Assembly: GCF_000145235.1 (NCBI RefSeq)
Contig: NC_014391.1
Location: 1,426,001-1,490,000, forward strand
Source of the DNA: Micromonospora aurantiaca ATCC 27029
Lineage (GTDB): Bacteria; Actinomycetota; Actinomycetes; Mycobacteriales; Micromonosporaceae
Reading direction: 5' to 3'
Length of the DNA stretch: 64,000 nucleotides
How positions within the stretch are numbered: position 1 is the first letter of the stretch; every line of letters starts with the position of its first letter. The notes beneath the pieces are model-generated. The model was not told where the DNA came from. It made no database searches and worked only from the letters and a program-made list of their open reading frames with translations. Positions 9,562-18,426 of this stretch are shown here, piece after piece. The position numbers and the translations under genes are program-made.

Positions 9562-11826
9562 GTGACCTCGTTGACCACGGCCGCCGCCCCCACCGGGGAC
9601 GGCGCGCCCGTGGTCAACGAGGTCGCCGGCGTACCCGCAGGGATCGGCGCGGCGGCCCGGTCCGCGCGGGCCGACGCGCTCGACGCCTGGCTGTGCCGGG
9701 CCTTCCCGGACCGGGACGGGGTGGCGCTCGTCGCGGTGGGCGGGCTGGGCCGCCGTCAGTGCGCCCCCTACGGCGACCTCGACCTGGTGCTGCTGCACGC
9801 CGGGGTGCCCGGCATCGACGAGCTGGCCGCGTCGCTGTGGTATCCGATCTGGGACGCCGGACTGCGGCTGGACCACTCGGTGCGCACCGTCGCCGAGGCG
9901 CTGTCGGTCGCCCAGGACGACGTCAAGGTCGCCCTCGGCCTGCTCGACGCCCGGCACGTGGCGGGCGACCCGGCGCTCACCGACCAGCTCTCCCGTACCG
10001 CCACCGACCACTGGCGGCGGACCGCGATCCGCCAGCTCCCCGGCCTGCGCGAGATCACCTCCGCCCGCTGGGAGGCGCACGGCGAACTGGCGTTCCTGCT
10101 CGAAGGCGACCTCAAGGAGGCGTCCGGCGGGCTGCGCGACGTGGGCATCCTGCGCGCCATCGCCACCGCCGGGGTCACCGACGCGCTCCGCCCCGCCGTG
10201 CACGCGGCACACCGGCGGCTGCTGGACACCCGCGACGCGCTGCACCAGCAGGTGGGCCGCCGGGTCGACCGCCTGGTCGCCCAGGAACGCGACGGTGTGG
10301 CGCGCCTGCTCGGCGCCGAGGACGGCGACGCGCTGCTGCGGCTGGTGGCCGGCGACGCCCGCACGGTGAGCCACGCCCTCGACGACGCCTGGCGGGCCGC
10401 CGACCGGCTCCGCTCCGGCCGGCACCGCGCCGCGCCGGGCCGGCCGCTGCGCCGCCCGGTCGCCCGGGACGTGGTGGAGCAGGACGGCGAGCTGGTGCTC
10501 GCCCGTACCGCCATCGGGGCCCGCCCCGACCCGAGCCTGTCGCTGCGCGTGGCCGCCGCTGCCGCCACCACCCGGCTGCCGATCGCGCGGGCCACCTGCG
10601 AGTGGCTGGCCGCGTACTGTCCGCCGCTGCCCGCGCCCTGGCCACCGGCGGCCCGCGCCGCGCTGATCACCCTGCTCGGCGCCGGTCCCGGCCTGGTGCC
10701 CGCCTGGGAGACCTGCGACAGGTACGGGCTGATCGACCGCTGGCTGCCCGAGTGGACCCGGATGCGCAGCCTGCCCCAGCACAACCCGGTGCACCGGTTC
10801 ACGCTCGACCGGCACCTGGTGCAGACCGCGTACGAGGCGAGCCGGCACACCCGCGACGTGGAACGACCTGACCTGCTGCTGCTCGGCGCGTTCCTGCACG
10901 ACATCGGCAAAGGGCTGGACGGTGACCACTCGGTGGTCGGCGCGCCGCCGGCCGAGGCGGTCGCCACCCGGATCGGGCTGCCGCCGGCCGAGGCGGCGCT
11001 GATCGGCACGCTGGTCCGGCTGCACCTGCTGCTGCCCGACGTGGCCACCCGGCGCGACCTGTCCGATCCGAAGACCGTCGCCGGGGTCGCCGAGCGCGTC
11101 GGCGACACCGGCACGCTGGAACTGCTGCACGCCCTGGTCCGCGCAGACGCCGCCGCCACCGGCCCGGCGGCCTGGTCCGGCTGGAAGGGCCGGCTGATCG
11201 CCGAGCTGGTGAGCCGGGTGCGCACCACGCTGGACACCGGCGTGGTGCCCGCCCCGCCGGCCCCCGACCCGGCACTCGTGGCCGGGCCGCTGCCTGTCGT
11301 ACACCTGGGGGAGGACCGGGTGTCGGTGGCCGCCGCCGACCGGCGCGGACTGCTCGCGACTGTCGCCGGGTGCCTGGCGCTGCACCGCCTGGAGGTGATC
11401 TCCGCGGACGCCGCCACCGTCGACGGCCGCGCCCTGGTCGAGTGCCGGGTGCAGCCGCGTTACGGGCTGGCCCCGGACCCGATCGCGCTCAGCGCCGACC
11501 TGCGCCGCGCGGTCGGCGGCGACGTCTCGGTCATCCAGCGGCTGCGCGGCCGGGCCCTGGCCGCGCGCAGCCAGGGCGCCGCCCCACGGGTGGTCTGGCA
11601 CCGGGAGGCGGCCACCGACGCGGTCCTGCTGGAGCTGCGGGCCGCCGACGCGGCCGGACTGCTGTACCGGGTCACCTGCGCGCTGGACGACGCGGGCGCC
11701 CAGGTGCGGGCGGCCCGGATCTCGACGCTGGGCGGCGACGTGGTGGACGCGTTCTACCTGGTCGGCGGCTGGCCGTCGGACGAGGAACGGGCCCGGATCG
11801 AGGCCGCCGTGCTGGCCGCCGTGTAG
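9562..11826 (+). CDS. glnD: PII uridylyl/adenylyltransferase GlnD
   Basis: 754 aa. Bifunctional enzyme that modifies and demodifies GlnK in response to glutamine. N-terminal nucleotidyltransferase: VGGLGRRQCAPYGDLDLVLL at ~59-78 with the G-G and D-x-D residues. Then the HD hydrolase with FLHDIGKGLDGDHS (His446-Asp447). Two C-terminal ACT domains start near 588 (VSVAAADRRGLLATVAG) and 687 (LLELRAADAAGLLYRVTCAL). Third gene of the operon, 17 nt after glnK. The annotated GTG 9562 lies at the foot of a 17-bp stem-loop, so the true start may be a later GTG (for example 9610); the first ~20 residues are not conserved-looking. Confidence 0.93.
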   Translation: MTSLTTAAAPTGDGAPVVNEVAGVPAGIGAAARSARADALDAWLCRAFPDRDGVALVAVGGLGRRQCAPYGDLDLVLLHAGVPGIDELAASLWYPIWDAGLRLDHSVRTVAEALSVAQDDVKVALGLLDARHVAGDPALTDQLSRTATDHWRRTAIRQLPGLREITSARWEAHGELAFLLEGDLKEASGGLRDVGILRAIATAGVTDALRPAVHAAHRRLLDTRDALHQQVGRRVDRLVAQERDGVARLLGAEDGDALLRLVAGDARTVSHALDDAWRAADRLRSGRHRAAPGRPLRRPVARDVVEQDGELVLARTAIGARPDPSLSLRVAAAAATTRLPIARATCEWLAAYCPPLPAPWPPAARAALITLLGAGPGLVPAWETCDRYGLIDRWLPEWTRMRSLPQHNPVHRFTLDRHLVQTAYEASRHTRDVERPDLLLLGAFLHDIGKGLDGDHSVVGAPPAEAVATRIGLPPAEAALIGTLVRLHLLLPDVATRRDLSDPKTVAGVAERVGDTGTLELLHALVRADAAATGPAAWSGWKGRLIAELVSRVRTTLDTGVVPAPPAPDPALVAGPLPVVHLGEDRVSVAAADRRGLLATVAGCLALHRLEVISADAATVDGRALVECRVQPRYGLAPDPIALSADLRRAVGGDVSVIQRLRGRALAARSQGAAPRVVWHREAATDAVLLELRAADAAGLLYRVTCALDDAGAQVRAARISTLGGDVVDAFYLVGGWPSDEERARIEAAVLAAV
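9564..9624 (+). repeat. 17-bp perfect inverted repeat over the glnD start
   Basis: GACCTCGTTGACCACGG at 9564-9580 is matched exactly by its reverse complement at 9608-9624, with a 27-nt loop. The left arm begins 2 nt after the start of the annotated GTG. In RNA this would be a very stable hairpin at the translation start of glnD, between glnK and glnD. Confidence 0.85.
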
Positions 11827-11940
11827 TGGAACGGGCCGCCGGGCCGGAGCGGGCGGATGAGCGGCGGGCTACCCTAACGGTGGGCTGGACCACCGGCCCG
11901 GCAGCATGTGCCCGCCGAAAACGACAAACGGGATGTTCGC

Positions 11941-13494
11941 GTGTTTGACACCTTGAGTGACCGCCTGTCCGGGATCTTCACCAAGCTCCGCGGCAAGGGC
12001 CGGCTCACCGACGCCGACATCGACGCCACCGCGCGCGAGATCCGGATGGCGTTGCTGGAGGCCGACGTCGCCCTGCCGGTGGTCAAGGGCTTCATCGCGA
12101 ACGTCAAGGAGCGGGCGCGCGGCGCCGAGGTCTCCCAGGCGCTCAACCCGGCGCAGCAGATCGTCAAGATCGTCAACGAGGAGCTGATCAACATCCTCGG
12201 CGGCGAGGGGCGGCGGCTCCAGTTCGCCAAGCACCCGCCGACCGTGATCATGCTGGCCGGCCTTCAGGGTTCCGGCAAGACGACGCTCGCCGGCAAGCTG
12301 GCCCGCTGGCTCAAGAGCCAGGGCCACCAGCCGCTGCTCGTCGCCGCCGACCTCCAGCGTCCCAACGCCGTCGGGCAGCTCCAGGTGCTCGGTGGCCGGG
12401 CCGGCGTCGAGGTGTACGCCCCGGCGCCCGGCAACGGCGTCGGCGACCCGGTGCAGGTGGCCCGCGACTCGATCGAGCACGCCCGCCGCGCCGCCCGGGA
12501 CATCGTCATCGTCGACACCGCCGGCCGCCTCGGTATCGACACCGAGATGATGCAGCAGGCCGCGAACATCCGCGACGCGGTCCAGCCCGACGAGGTCATC
12601 TTCGTCATCGACGCCATGGTCGGCCAGGACGCGGTGCGCACCGCCGAGGCGTTCCGCGACGGCGTCGGCATCACCGGCGTGGTGCTGTCCAAGCTCGACG
12701 GCGACGCCCGCGGTGGCGCCGCGCTCTCCGTCCGCGAGGTGACCGGCCAGCCGATCCTGTTCGCCTCCACCGGCGAGAAGCTGGAGGACTTCGACGTCTT
12801 CCACCCGGACCGGATGGCCAGCCGGATCCTCGGCATGGGCGACGTCCTCACTCTGATCGAGCAGGCCGAGGCGGCCTTCGACACCGATCAGAAGGAGAAG
12901 ATGACCGCCAAGCTGATGGGCGGGGAGACCTTCACGCTGGAGGACTTCCTCGATCAGCTCATCGCGGTCCGGCGGATGGGCCCGATCGCCAACGTGCTGG
13001 CCATGATGCCCGGCATGGGGCAGATGAAGGACCAGCTCGCCGAGTTGGACGACAAGCACTTCGACCGGGTCACCGCGATCATCCGGTCGATGACCCCGGC
13101 CGAGCGCACCACCCCGAAGATCATCAACGGCTCCCGCCGGGCCCGTATCGCCAGCGGTTCCGGCGTCACCGTCATGGACGTCAACCAGCTGCTCAACCGC
13201 TTCGCCGACGCGCAGAAGATGATGAAGCAGATGGGCGGCATGATGGGCCTGCCCGGCGGTGGCCGGCGCAAGGCGACCAAGTCGCCGAAGAACAAGCGCA
13301 AGGGCACGAAGGGCGGCGGGCGGCCGCGTACCGGCGCCGGCATGCCGGGCGGCTTCCCGGGCGGGATGCCGCAGCTCCCGCCGGGCCTGGACCCGGGTGA
13401 CCTGGCCGGTGGGCAGGGCCTGCCGCCGGGCTTCAAGCTGCCGAAGATCGACTTCAACAAGCTCGGCAAGGGCGGCGACAAGGGCCCCCGCTAG
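11941..13494 (+). CDS. ffh: Signal recognition particle GTPase Ffh (SRP54)
   Basis: 517 aa. Binds signal peptides and 4.5S RNA and docks on FtsY. GTG 11941 gives FDTLSDRLSGIFTKLRGKG, the conserved Ffh beginning; the frame extends upstream to 11908 without conservation. N domain 1-95; G domain with GLQGSGKTT (107-115), DLQRPNAVGQL, DTAGR (~192) and SKLDGD (~250); Met-rich M domain ~300-430. An unusual Gly/Pro/Lys-rich tail of ~80 residues (GGRRKATKSPKNKRKGTKGG ...) follows, as in other high-GC actinomycetes. A TACCCT -10-like hexamer is at 11870-11875, giving a ~60-nt leader. Confidence 0.96.
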   Translation: MFDTLSDRLSGIFTKLRGKGRLTDADIDATAREIRMALLEADVALPVVKGFIANVKERARGAEVSQALNPAQQIVKIVNEELINILGGEGRRLQFAKHPPTVIMLAGLQGSGKTTLAGKLARWLKSQGHQPLLVAADLQRPNAVGQLQVLGGRAGVEVYAPAPGNGVGDPVQVARDSIEHARRAARDIVIVDTAGRLGIDTEMMQQAANIRDAVQPDEVIFVIDAMVGQDAVRTAEAFRDGVGITGVVLSKLDGDARGGAALSVREVTGQPILFASTGEKLEDFDVFHPDRMASRILGMGDVLTLIEQAEAAFDTDQKEKMTAKLMGGETFTLEDFLDQLIAVRRMGPIANVLAMMPGMGQMKDQLAELDDKHFDRVTAIIRSMTPAERTTPKIINGSRRARIASGSGVTVMDVNQLLNRFADAQKMMKQMGGMMGLPGGGRRKATKSPKNKRKGTKGGGRPRTGAGMPGGFPGGMPQLPPGLDPGDLAGGQGLPPGFKLPKIDFNKLGKGGDKGPR

Positions 13495-13561
13495 CGTGTC
13501 GGTGACGGTGGGCGACGTCGCTCTCTCTTAGGGTGATGTCGCCCCCTGGAAGGAGATGTCA

Positions 13562-14143
13562 ATGACCGCGGCCCCGATCCTGCCGGAGCGGCACGAGTGG
13601 ACGGTCGACGACCTGGGCGAACTGCCCAAGGACCTTCCGTACGAACTGATCAACGGAAGGTTGATCGTGCCGTCACCCACCGCCCTGCACCAGGAGATCT
13701 GCGTCGAGTTGCTGCTCGCGCTGCGCGTCAACTGCCCGCCGGAGTTCCTGGTGAGCATCGACCTGTCCATGCGCGTGGACCGCCGCAACGAGCCGCGCCC
13801 CGATGTGGTGGTGATCCGGCGCAAGCACGCCGGCCGGTCGCCCGTCCCGGTCGAGGACGCGTTGCTCGCCGTCGAGGTCGTCTCGCCGACGTCGCACTTC
13901 CGCGATTTGTACGACAAGGCGAAGGTCTACTCCCGCTCCGGGGTCCGCTCCTACTGGGTGGTGGATCCGCAGCACGAGCGGATCGCACTCACCGAGTACA
14001 CGCTCGACGGCGCCGCCCGCGAGTACGAGCAACTGGCACACACCGAGGACCTGTTCGTCACCGAGCGGCCGTGGAAGGTCTCGGTCGATCTGCCGGCGCT
14101 GACCGCGCGCCGTAACGACCTGCTCGCCGTCGAGGAGGACTGA
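13562..14143 (+). CDS. Uma2 family endonuclease-like protein (DUF820)
   Basis: 193 aa, restriction-endonuclease-like fold. Signatures: YELINGRLIVPSPTALHQEI at the start, RPDVVVIRR, LLAVEVVSPTSHFRDLYDKAKVYSR and GVRSYWVVDP, which hold the PD-(D/E)xK residues. These proteins are abundant in actinobacteria and cyanobacteria, often in multiple copies, and their function is not established. ATG 13562 is preferred to ATG 13556 because AAGGAG abuts 13556 directly but sits 6 nt before 13562. A TAGGGT hexamer at 13529-13534 is a candidate promoter. Probably an accessory gene inserted between ffh and rpsP. Confidence 0.8.
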   Translation: MTAAPILPERHEWTVDDLGELPKDLPYELINGRLIVPSPTALHQEICVELLLALRVNCPPEFLVSIDLSMRVDRRNEPRPDVVVIRRKHAGRSPVPVEDALLAVEVVSPTSHFRDLYDKAKVYSRSGVRSYWVVDPQHERIALTEYTLDGAAREYEQLAHTEDLFVTERPWKVSVDLPALTARRNDLLAVEED

Positions 14144-14161
14144 TCGGGTAGGACTGTGCAC

Positions 14162-15241
14162 ATGGCTCTGCACGTGCGCGGTGTGTTCCTTCCCGACGAC
14201 GAGGTCCGGGACGTCTGGCTGGTCGGCGACCGGGTCACCTTCGAACCGGTGCCCGGCGCCGAGACGGTGGCCGACGGCGGCTTCGTGCTGCCCGGCCTGA
14301 CCGACGCGCACTGCCACATCGGCATCGCCCGCGGCGGCAGCCCGATCACCTCTCTCGACCAGGCGCGGGAACTGGCCCGGATCGACCGGGACGCCGGTGT
14401 GCTGGCGATCCGGGACGCCGGGTCGCCGTACCCGTACCCCGAACTGGAGGACGAGCCGGACCTGCCGCGGCTGGCCCGCGCGGGCCGGCACGTCGCACCG
14501 CCCAAGCGCTACCTGCGCGACATCGGCGTGGAGGTCGGCGCGGCGGAGGTCGCCGCGACGGTGGCCGCGCAGGCCGCGGCCGGCAACGGCTGGGTCAAGC
14601 TGGTCGGCGACTGGATCGACAGGGGCGTCGGCGACCTGGCGCCGGCCTGGGACGCCGACACCATGACCGCGGCGGTCGCCGCCGCGCACGCCGCCGGGGT
14701 ACGCGCCGCGGTGCACACGTTCTCCGAGTCGGCCGTGGAGATCATGGTGCGGGCCGGTGTCGACTCGGTGGAGCACGGCACCGGGCTGAGCCTCGACCTG
14801 ATCGACCTGATGGCCCGGCAGGGCACCGCGCTGGTCCCCACGATGATCAACATCCGGACGTTCGGCCACATCGCCGAGCAGGCCCGCCCCAAGTTCCCCG
14901 GGTACGCCGACCACATGCTCGCCCTGCGCGACCGCTTCCCCGAGGTGGTGCGCGCCGCGCACGAGGCGGGCGTGCCGATCTACGTCGGCACCGACGCGGG
15001 CGGCGGCATCGACCACGGCCTGGCGGCCGAGGAGATGCTGCTGCTGCACGAGCAGGCCGGCATGTCGGCCACGGACGTGCTCGCCGCCGCCTCCTGGCGG
15101 GCCCGGGAGTGGCTCGGCTTCCCCGGGCTCGTCGAGGGCGGCCTCGCCGACCTGGTGGTCTACCCCGAGGACCCGCGCCGCGACCTGCGTGTGGTCCGGA
15201 CGCCCAGCCGGATCGTGCTGCGCGGCCGGGTCGTCCGCTGA
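14162..15241 (+). CDS. Metal-dependent amidohydrolase family protein
   Basis: 359 aa. Imidazolonepropionase/dihydroorotase-like amidohydrolase. The H-x-H metal motif appears as VLPGLTDAHCHIGIARGG (~45-62); further ligands in GNGWVKLVGDW (Lys), VHTFSESAVEIMV (His), VDSVEHGTGL (His) and YVGTDAGGGIDHG (Asp). A C-terminal beta-sandwich strand ends LADLVVYPEDPRRDLRVVRT. Substrate is unknown; relatives hydrolyse cyclic amides or prolyl dipeptides. ATG 14162 follows GGTAGGA at ~8 nt; GTG 14156 in the same frame is possible. Lies 18 nt after the Uma2 gene, maybe co-transcribed. Confidence 0.85.
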   Translation: MALHVRGVFLPDDEVRDVWLVGDRVTFEPVPGAETVADGGFVLPGLTDAHCHIGIARGGSPITSLDQARELARIDRDAGVLAIRDAGSPYPYPELEDEPDLPRLARAGRHVAPPKRYLRDIGVEVGAAEVAATVAAQAAAGNGWVKLVGDWIDRGVGDLAPAWDADTMTAAVAAAHAAGVRAAVHTFSESAVEIMVRAGVDSVEHGTGLSLDLIDLMARQGTALVPTMINIRTFGHIAEQARPKFPGYADHMLALRDRFPEVVRAAHEAGVPIYVGTDAGGGIDHGLAAEEMLLLHEQAGMSATDVLAAASWRAREWLGFPGLVEGGLADLVVYPEDPRRDLRVVRTPSRIVLRGRVVR

Positions 15242-15260
15242 CCGGCCGACGGCGACGGGT

Positions 15261-15854
15261 CTAGCGGGCGGTCGCCGCCATCAGGAACAGGCGCACCGCC
15301 AGGTCGGCCAGCCGGTCGGCGGTCTCGTCGACCGGGCCCCCGGGCAGCACGATGTGGCTCACCACCAGACGTACGACGCTGTCCGCGGCGAACGCGAGGG
15401 CCGCCGGATCGGCGTCCGGCAGGCGCTCGCCGGTCCACTCCAGCAGCGCCGCCGCGGCCTCGGCGAGCACCAGCTCGGACCGGGTGGTCAGGTACGGCAG
15501 AAGCTCCTCCGAGCCGCCCCGGGTACTGGTCAGCACCGCCCGGACCAGCGGGTTCTCGGCGGCCGAGGCGAGCGTGCGGTGGATCGCCGCGTACGCTGCC
15601 GCGCGGACGTCGGAGTCGTGCTCGTCGAGCGCCGACCGGACCTGGCCGACGAACCGGTCCACCTCGTGCCGGGCCAGCGCCTCGCCCAGGCCCGCCTTGG
15701 TGCCGAACTCGTTGTAGACCGTCTGCCGGCTCACCCCTGCGGCGCTGGCGACGGCACCCATCCGGACCCCGGCCCAGCCGGTCGTGACGGTCAGCGAACG
15801 GGCGGCGTCGACGATCGTCTCGCGCACCGGAGTGACGTTCCTCGGCTTAGACAT
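15261..15854 (-). CDS. TetR family transcriptional regulator
   Basis: 197 aa. N-terminal HTH covers ~10-60: ETIVDAARSLTVTTGWAGVR then VASAAGVSRQTVYNEFGTKA, the canonical TetR recognition helix. The C-terminal domain is helical and divergent, so no ligand is suggested. On the minus strand TAGACT (15864-15869) lies 9 nt before the ATG, so the message is near-leaderless; TAGAC/GTCTA half-sites flank the start at 15848-15852 and 15865-15869 and may be an autoregulatory operator. Convergent with the amidohydrolase. Target gene is not obvious. Confidence 0.9.
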   Translation of the reverse strand: MSKPRNVTPVRETIVDAARSLTVTTGWAGVRMGAVASAAGVSRQTVYNEFGTKAGLGEALARHEVDRFVGQVRSALDEHDSDVRAAAYAAIHRTLASAAENPLVRAVLTSTRGGSEELLPYLTTRSELVLAEAAAALLEWTGERLPDADPAALAFAADSVVRLVVSHIVLPGGPVDETADRLADLAVRLFLMAATAR

Positions 15855-15879
15855 GGTGATCGAAGTCTACGGGCGCTGC

Positions 15880-15984
15880 TCAGCGCACCTCGAGGTCGTA
15901 CTCCGCCTCGGCCCGGAACCGCCCGCCGTCGTGGCCGGCGAAGGTCAGGTGGTGCGTCCCCGGCGCCGGGGTGGTGGAGAGCAT
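15880..15984 (-). pseudogene. Short ORF or gene remnant (34 aa, C-terminal fragment-like)
   Basis: The minus strand encodes MLSTTPAPGTHHLTFAGHDG followed by GRFRAEAEYDLEVR and a stop. The composition looks like the last strands of an Ig-like or carbohydrate-binding beta-sandwich rather than a complete protein. No ribosome-binding site precedes the ATG. Protein-like residue choice in an otherwise unassigned ~200-nt gap between a TetR gene and proS suggests a decayed gene; chance is possible. Confidence 0.3.
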
Positions 15985-16039
15985 GACGGCAGACGGTAGT
16001 GCGGGCGCGCCCGGCTGCGCCCACCCGTGACGGGACGCA

Positions 16040-16045
16040 TAGGAT
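16040..16045 (+). promoter_or_regulatory. Leaderless -10 hexamer of proS
   Basis: TAGGAT 8 nt before the proS ATG at 16054. With initiation about 7-8 nt after a -10 hexamer, transcription would begin at the start codon, giving a leaderless mRNA, a common actinobacterial arrangement. No Shine-Dalgarno sequence is present, in agreement. Confidence 0.55.
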
Positions 16046-16053
16046 GCGTGGTC

Positions 16054-17460
16054 ATGGCACGCGTGCTCACTCCCCGTGCGGAGGACTTTCCCCGCTGGTA
16101 CCAGGACCTGATCGCCAAGGCGAAGCTGGCCGACAACGGCCCGGTCCGGGGGACCATGGTGATCCGACCGGCCGGCTACGCCATCTGGGAGCGGATGCAG
16201 GCCGAGATGGACGCCCGGATCAAGGCGGCCGGCGCGGAGAACGCGTACTTCCCGCTGTTCATCCCGGAGAGCTACCTCAAGCGGGAGGCCGAGCACGTCG
16301 AGGGCTTCTCGCCGGAGCTGGCAGTCGTCACGCACGGTGGCGGCAAGCAGCTCGCCGAGCCGGTGGTGGTGCGCCCCACGAGCGAGACGGTCATCGGCGA
16401 GTTCATGGCCAAGTGGATCGACTCGTACCGTGACCTGCCGCTGCTGCTCAACCAGTGGGCGAACGTGGTCCGGTGGGAGCTGCGCCCGCGGATCTTCCTG
16501 CGTACCAGCGAGTTCCTCTGGCAGGAGGGGCACACCGCGCACGCGACCCGTGAGGACGCCCGCGCCTACGCGCGGCGAATCCTGCACGAGGCGTACGAGG
16601 ACCTGATGGTCAACGTGCTCGGCATCCCGGTGGTGGTCGGCCTGAAGACCGCCCGGGAGCGCTTCGCCGGCGCCACCGCCACGTACACGTGCGAAGGCAT
16701 GATGGGCGACGGCAAGGCACTCCAGCTGGGCACCAGCCACGAGCTGGGCCAGAACTTCGCCAAGGCGTTCGACATCAGCTACTCCTCGGCCGAGGGCGGC
16801 CGGGAGCACGCGTGGACCACCTCCTGGGGCACCTCCACCCGGATGCTCGGCGGTCTGATCATGTGCCACGGCGACGACAACGGGCTGCGGGTGCCGCCGA
16901 AGCTGGCGCCGGTCCAGGCGTACGTGATGATCGTCAAGGACGGCGAGGGCGTGGCGGAGGCGGCGCGAAAGCTTCACGACGCGCTGCGTGACGCCGGGGT
17001 GCGGGTGGCGCTCGACGACCGGACCGACACCGCGTTCGGCCGCCGCGCCGTCGACGCCGAGCTGCGCGGCTACCCGGTACGCGTCGAGGTAGGCCCGCGT
17101 GACCTGGCCGCCGGCAACGCGGTGGTGGTCCGGCGTACGGACGGCTCGAAGGCCCCGACGCCGGTGGCCGACGTGGTCGGCGCGGTCCTGGCCGCGCTGG
17201 AGGCCGACCAGCAGGCGCTGCACGACCAGGCACTGGAGTTCCGCCGGTCCCGCACCGTCGAGGTGTCGACGCTGGCCGAGGCGATCGAGGCGTCCGCCAC
17301 CGGCTGGGCCCGGGTGCCGTGGTCGGCGGTCGGCGTCGAGGGCGAGGCCGAGGCGAACGCTCAGGGCGTGACGGTCCGCTGCCTGGTACGCGCCGACGGC
17401 TCGGTGCCGGACTCGGAGGACGAGCCCGACCTGGTGGCGATCCTCGCCCGCGCCTACTGA
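16054..17460 (+). CDS. proS: Prolyl-tRNA synthetase (short, archaeal/eukaryotic type)
   Basis: 468 aa. Charges tRNA-Pro. It is the shorter class without the bacterial editing insertion: [20 protein letters not shown], motif 1 region [12 protein letters not shown], motif 2 [20 protein letters not shown] ... [20 protein letters not shown], then [20 protein letters not shown] and motif 3-like [12 protein letters not shown]. The C-terminal anticodon-binding domain ends at the terminal [10 protein letters not shown], typical of this class (C-terminal Tyr). ATG 16054 chosen because of the leaderless TAGGAT. Its stop codon abuts a palindromic element. In Streptomyces proS sits elsewhere, so its place between ffh and rpsP is notable. 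Confidence 0.95.
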   Translation: MARVLTPRAEDFPRWYQDLIAKAKLADNGPVRGTMVIRPAGYAIWERMQAEMDARIKAAGAENAYFPLFIPESYLKREAEHVEGFSPELAVVTHGGGKQLAEPVVVRPTSETVIGEFMAKWIDSYRDLPLLLNQWANVVRWELRPRIFLRTSEFLWQEGHTAHATREDARAYARRILHEAYEDLMVNVLGIPVVVGLKTARERFAGATATYTCEGMMGDGKALQLGTSHELGQNFAKAFDISYSSAEGGREHAWTTSWGTSTRMLGGLIMCHGDDNGLRVPPKLAPVQAYVMIVKDGEGVAEAARKLHDALRDAGVRVALDDRTDTAFGRRAVDAELRGYPVRVEVGPRDLAAGNAVVVRRTDGSKAPTPVADVVGAVLAALEADQQALHDQALEFRRSRTVEVSTLAEAIEASATGWARVPWSAVGVEGEAEANAQGVTVRCLVRADGSVPDSEDEPDLVAILARAY

Positions 17461-17463
17461 GGG

Positions 17464-17518
17464 TGTAAGGAAGGGCCCCTTCTTAACGCATTCCGCAGAG
17501 GAGGGGCCCCTTGTTGAC
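17464..17518 (+). repeat. 55-nt double-palindrome element, copy B (terminator-like)
   Basis: Begins TGTAAGGAAGGGCCCCTTCT and ends GAGGGGCCCCTTGTTGAC, with two GGGCCCC-centred blocks. Starts 3 nt after the proS stop; the 13 nt from the stop codon (TGAGGGTGTAAGG) equal those after uspA. Same orientation relative to the upstream gene as copies A and C. Probable proS terminator. Confidence 0.75.
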
Positions 17519-17530
17519 ACGACGGCGGGG

Positions 17531-18184
17531 GTGAGCGTGCGGTTCGAGCCGGGGCGGCTGATCATGCACCGGAACGTGCGCAACGGCCGGATCGGCTGGG
17601 TCCGGTCGGCCCGCGTGGTCTCCGACGACGAGCGCGGCCTGGTGCTCTGGGTGGCGCGCGAGGCGCCCGTCGCGCACGAGGTGAACGCCGCCGGCCTGGG
17701 CATGCGGGCGGTGCCGTTCGCCGAGTGGGTGACGTCGTCCTACCGGCTCGCGCAGGGGCTGTGGAACGGCCCGCCGGTGCTGAAGTTCCTGCCCACCGGC
17801 GCGGCCCACTCGGTCTGGTGGTTCCGCGACGCCGCCGGCCGCTTCCAGAACTGGTACGTGAACCTGGAGGAGCCCGGCGTCCGCTGGGACGACGGCACGG
17901 TGGCCGGGGTCGACATGGTCGACCAGGATCTCGACGTCGTGGTCCACCCGGACCTGAGCTGGGAGTGGAAGGACGAGGACGAGTTCGCCGAGCGGCTGGC
18001 GTTCCCGGAGCACTACTGGGTGACCGACGAGAAGGCGGTACGCGCCGAGGGCGAGCGGGTGATCCGGATCGCCGAGGCGGGCGAGTTCCCGTTCGACGGC
18101 ACCTGGTGCGACTTCACCCCACCCGTGGGATGGGACGTACCGGACGAACTTCCGCCGGGGTGGGACCGCCCGCCGGTGCGCTGA
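17531..18184 (+). CDS. DUF402 domain protein
   Basis: 217 aa, GTG start 12 nt after the palindromic element. Contains the DUF402 core: VLKFLPTGAAHSVWWFRDAA then FQNWYVNLEEPGVRWDDGTV and GVDMVDQDLDVVVHPDLSWE, with the conserved Asp/Glu/Trp residues. DUF402 proteins include FomD-like nucleotide phosphatases with metal-dependent hydrolysis of nucleoside phosphates, so a small phosphohydrolase activity is plausible but unproven. The C-terminal part (EHYWVTDEKAVRAEGERVIR) is a helical segment. Not co-transcribed with proS if the element terminates. Confidence 0.8.
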   Translation: MSVRFEPGRLIMHRNVRNGRIGWVRSARVVSDDERGLVLWVAREAPVAHEVNAAGLGMRAVPFAEWVTSSYRLAQGLWNGPPVLKFLPTGAAHSVWWFRDAAGRFQNWYVNLEEPGVRWDDGTVAGVDMVDQDLDVVVHPDLSWEWKDEDEFAERLAFPEHYWVTDEKAVRAEGERVIRIAEAGEFPFDGTWCDFTPPVGWDVPDELPPGWDRPPVR

Positions 18185-18426
18185 ACGAGTGTCCTCGGTC
18201 ACGGCCCGGCCCGCCCCGGGCGTGGTGTCCGGGTCCGGTGTGAGAGTTCCGGTCCGGATCTGGCAGAATGGTTCGCTGGTATCCGGCACGCGTCCGGCGC
18301 CCTCTAACCCGGGCGCGTCGCCAGTTCACCGAGCAGTCTCCGGCCCAAACCCCACTGTGCCGGTCGGCGCTCACCCGCCACACCGCCCGTACGGGCCGGT
18401 GAGATCGCAACAGGAGCGAAACAACT
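18185..18426 (+). promoter_or_regulatory. rpsP promoter and leader region
   Basis: A 242-nt non-coding region before the rpsP operon. A candidate -10 is the CAGAAT within TCTGGCAGAATGGTTCG near 18260, which would give a leader of ~155 nt. The 12-nt palindrome GCCCGTACGGGC (18385-18396) lies just before the RBS. A long structured leader fits ribosomal-protein control, but no known S16 element was recognised. Confidence 0.4.

Noticed and set aside
13556..13561. ATG 13556 as start of the Uma2 gene
   Set aside because: AAGGAG would directly abut the codon; the ATG two codons later has normal spacing.
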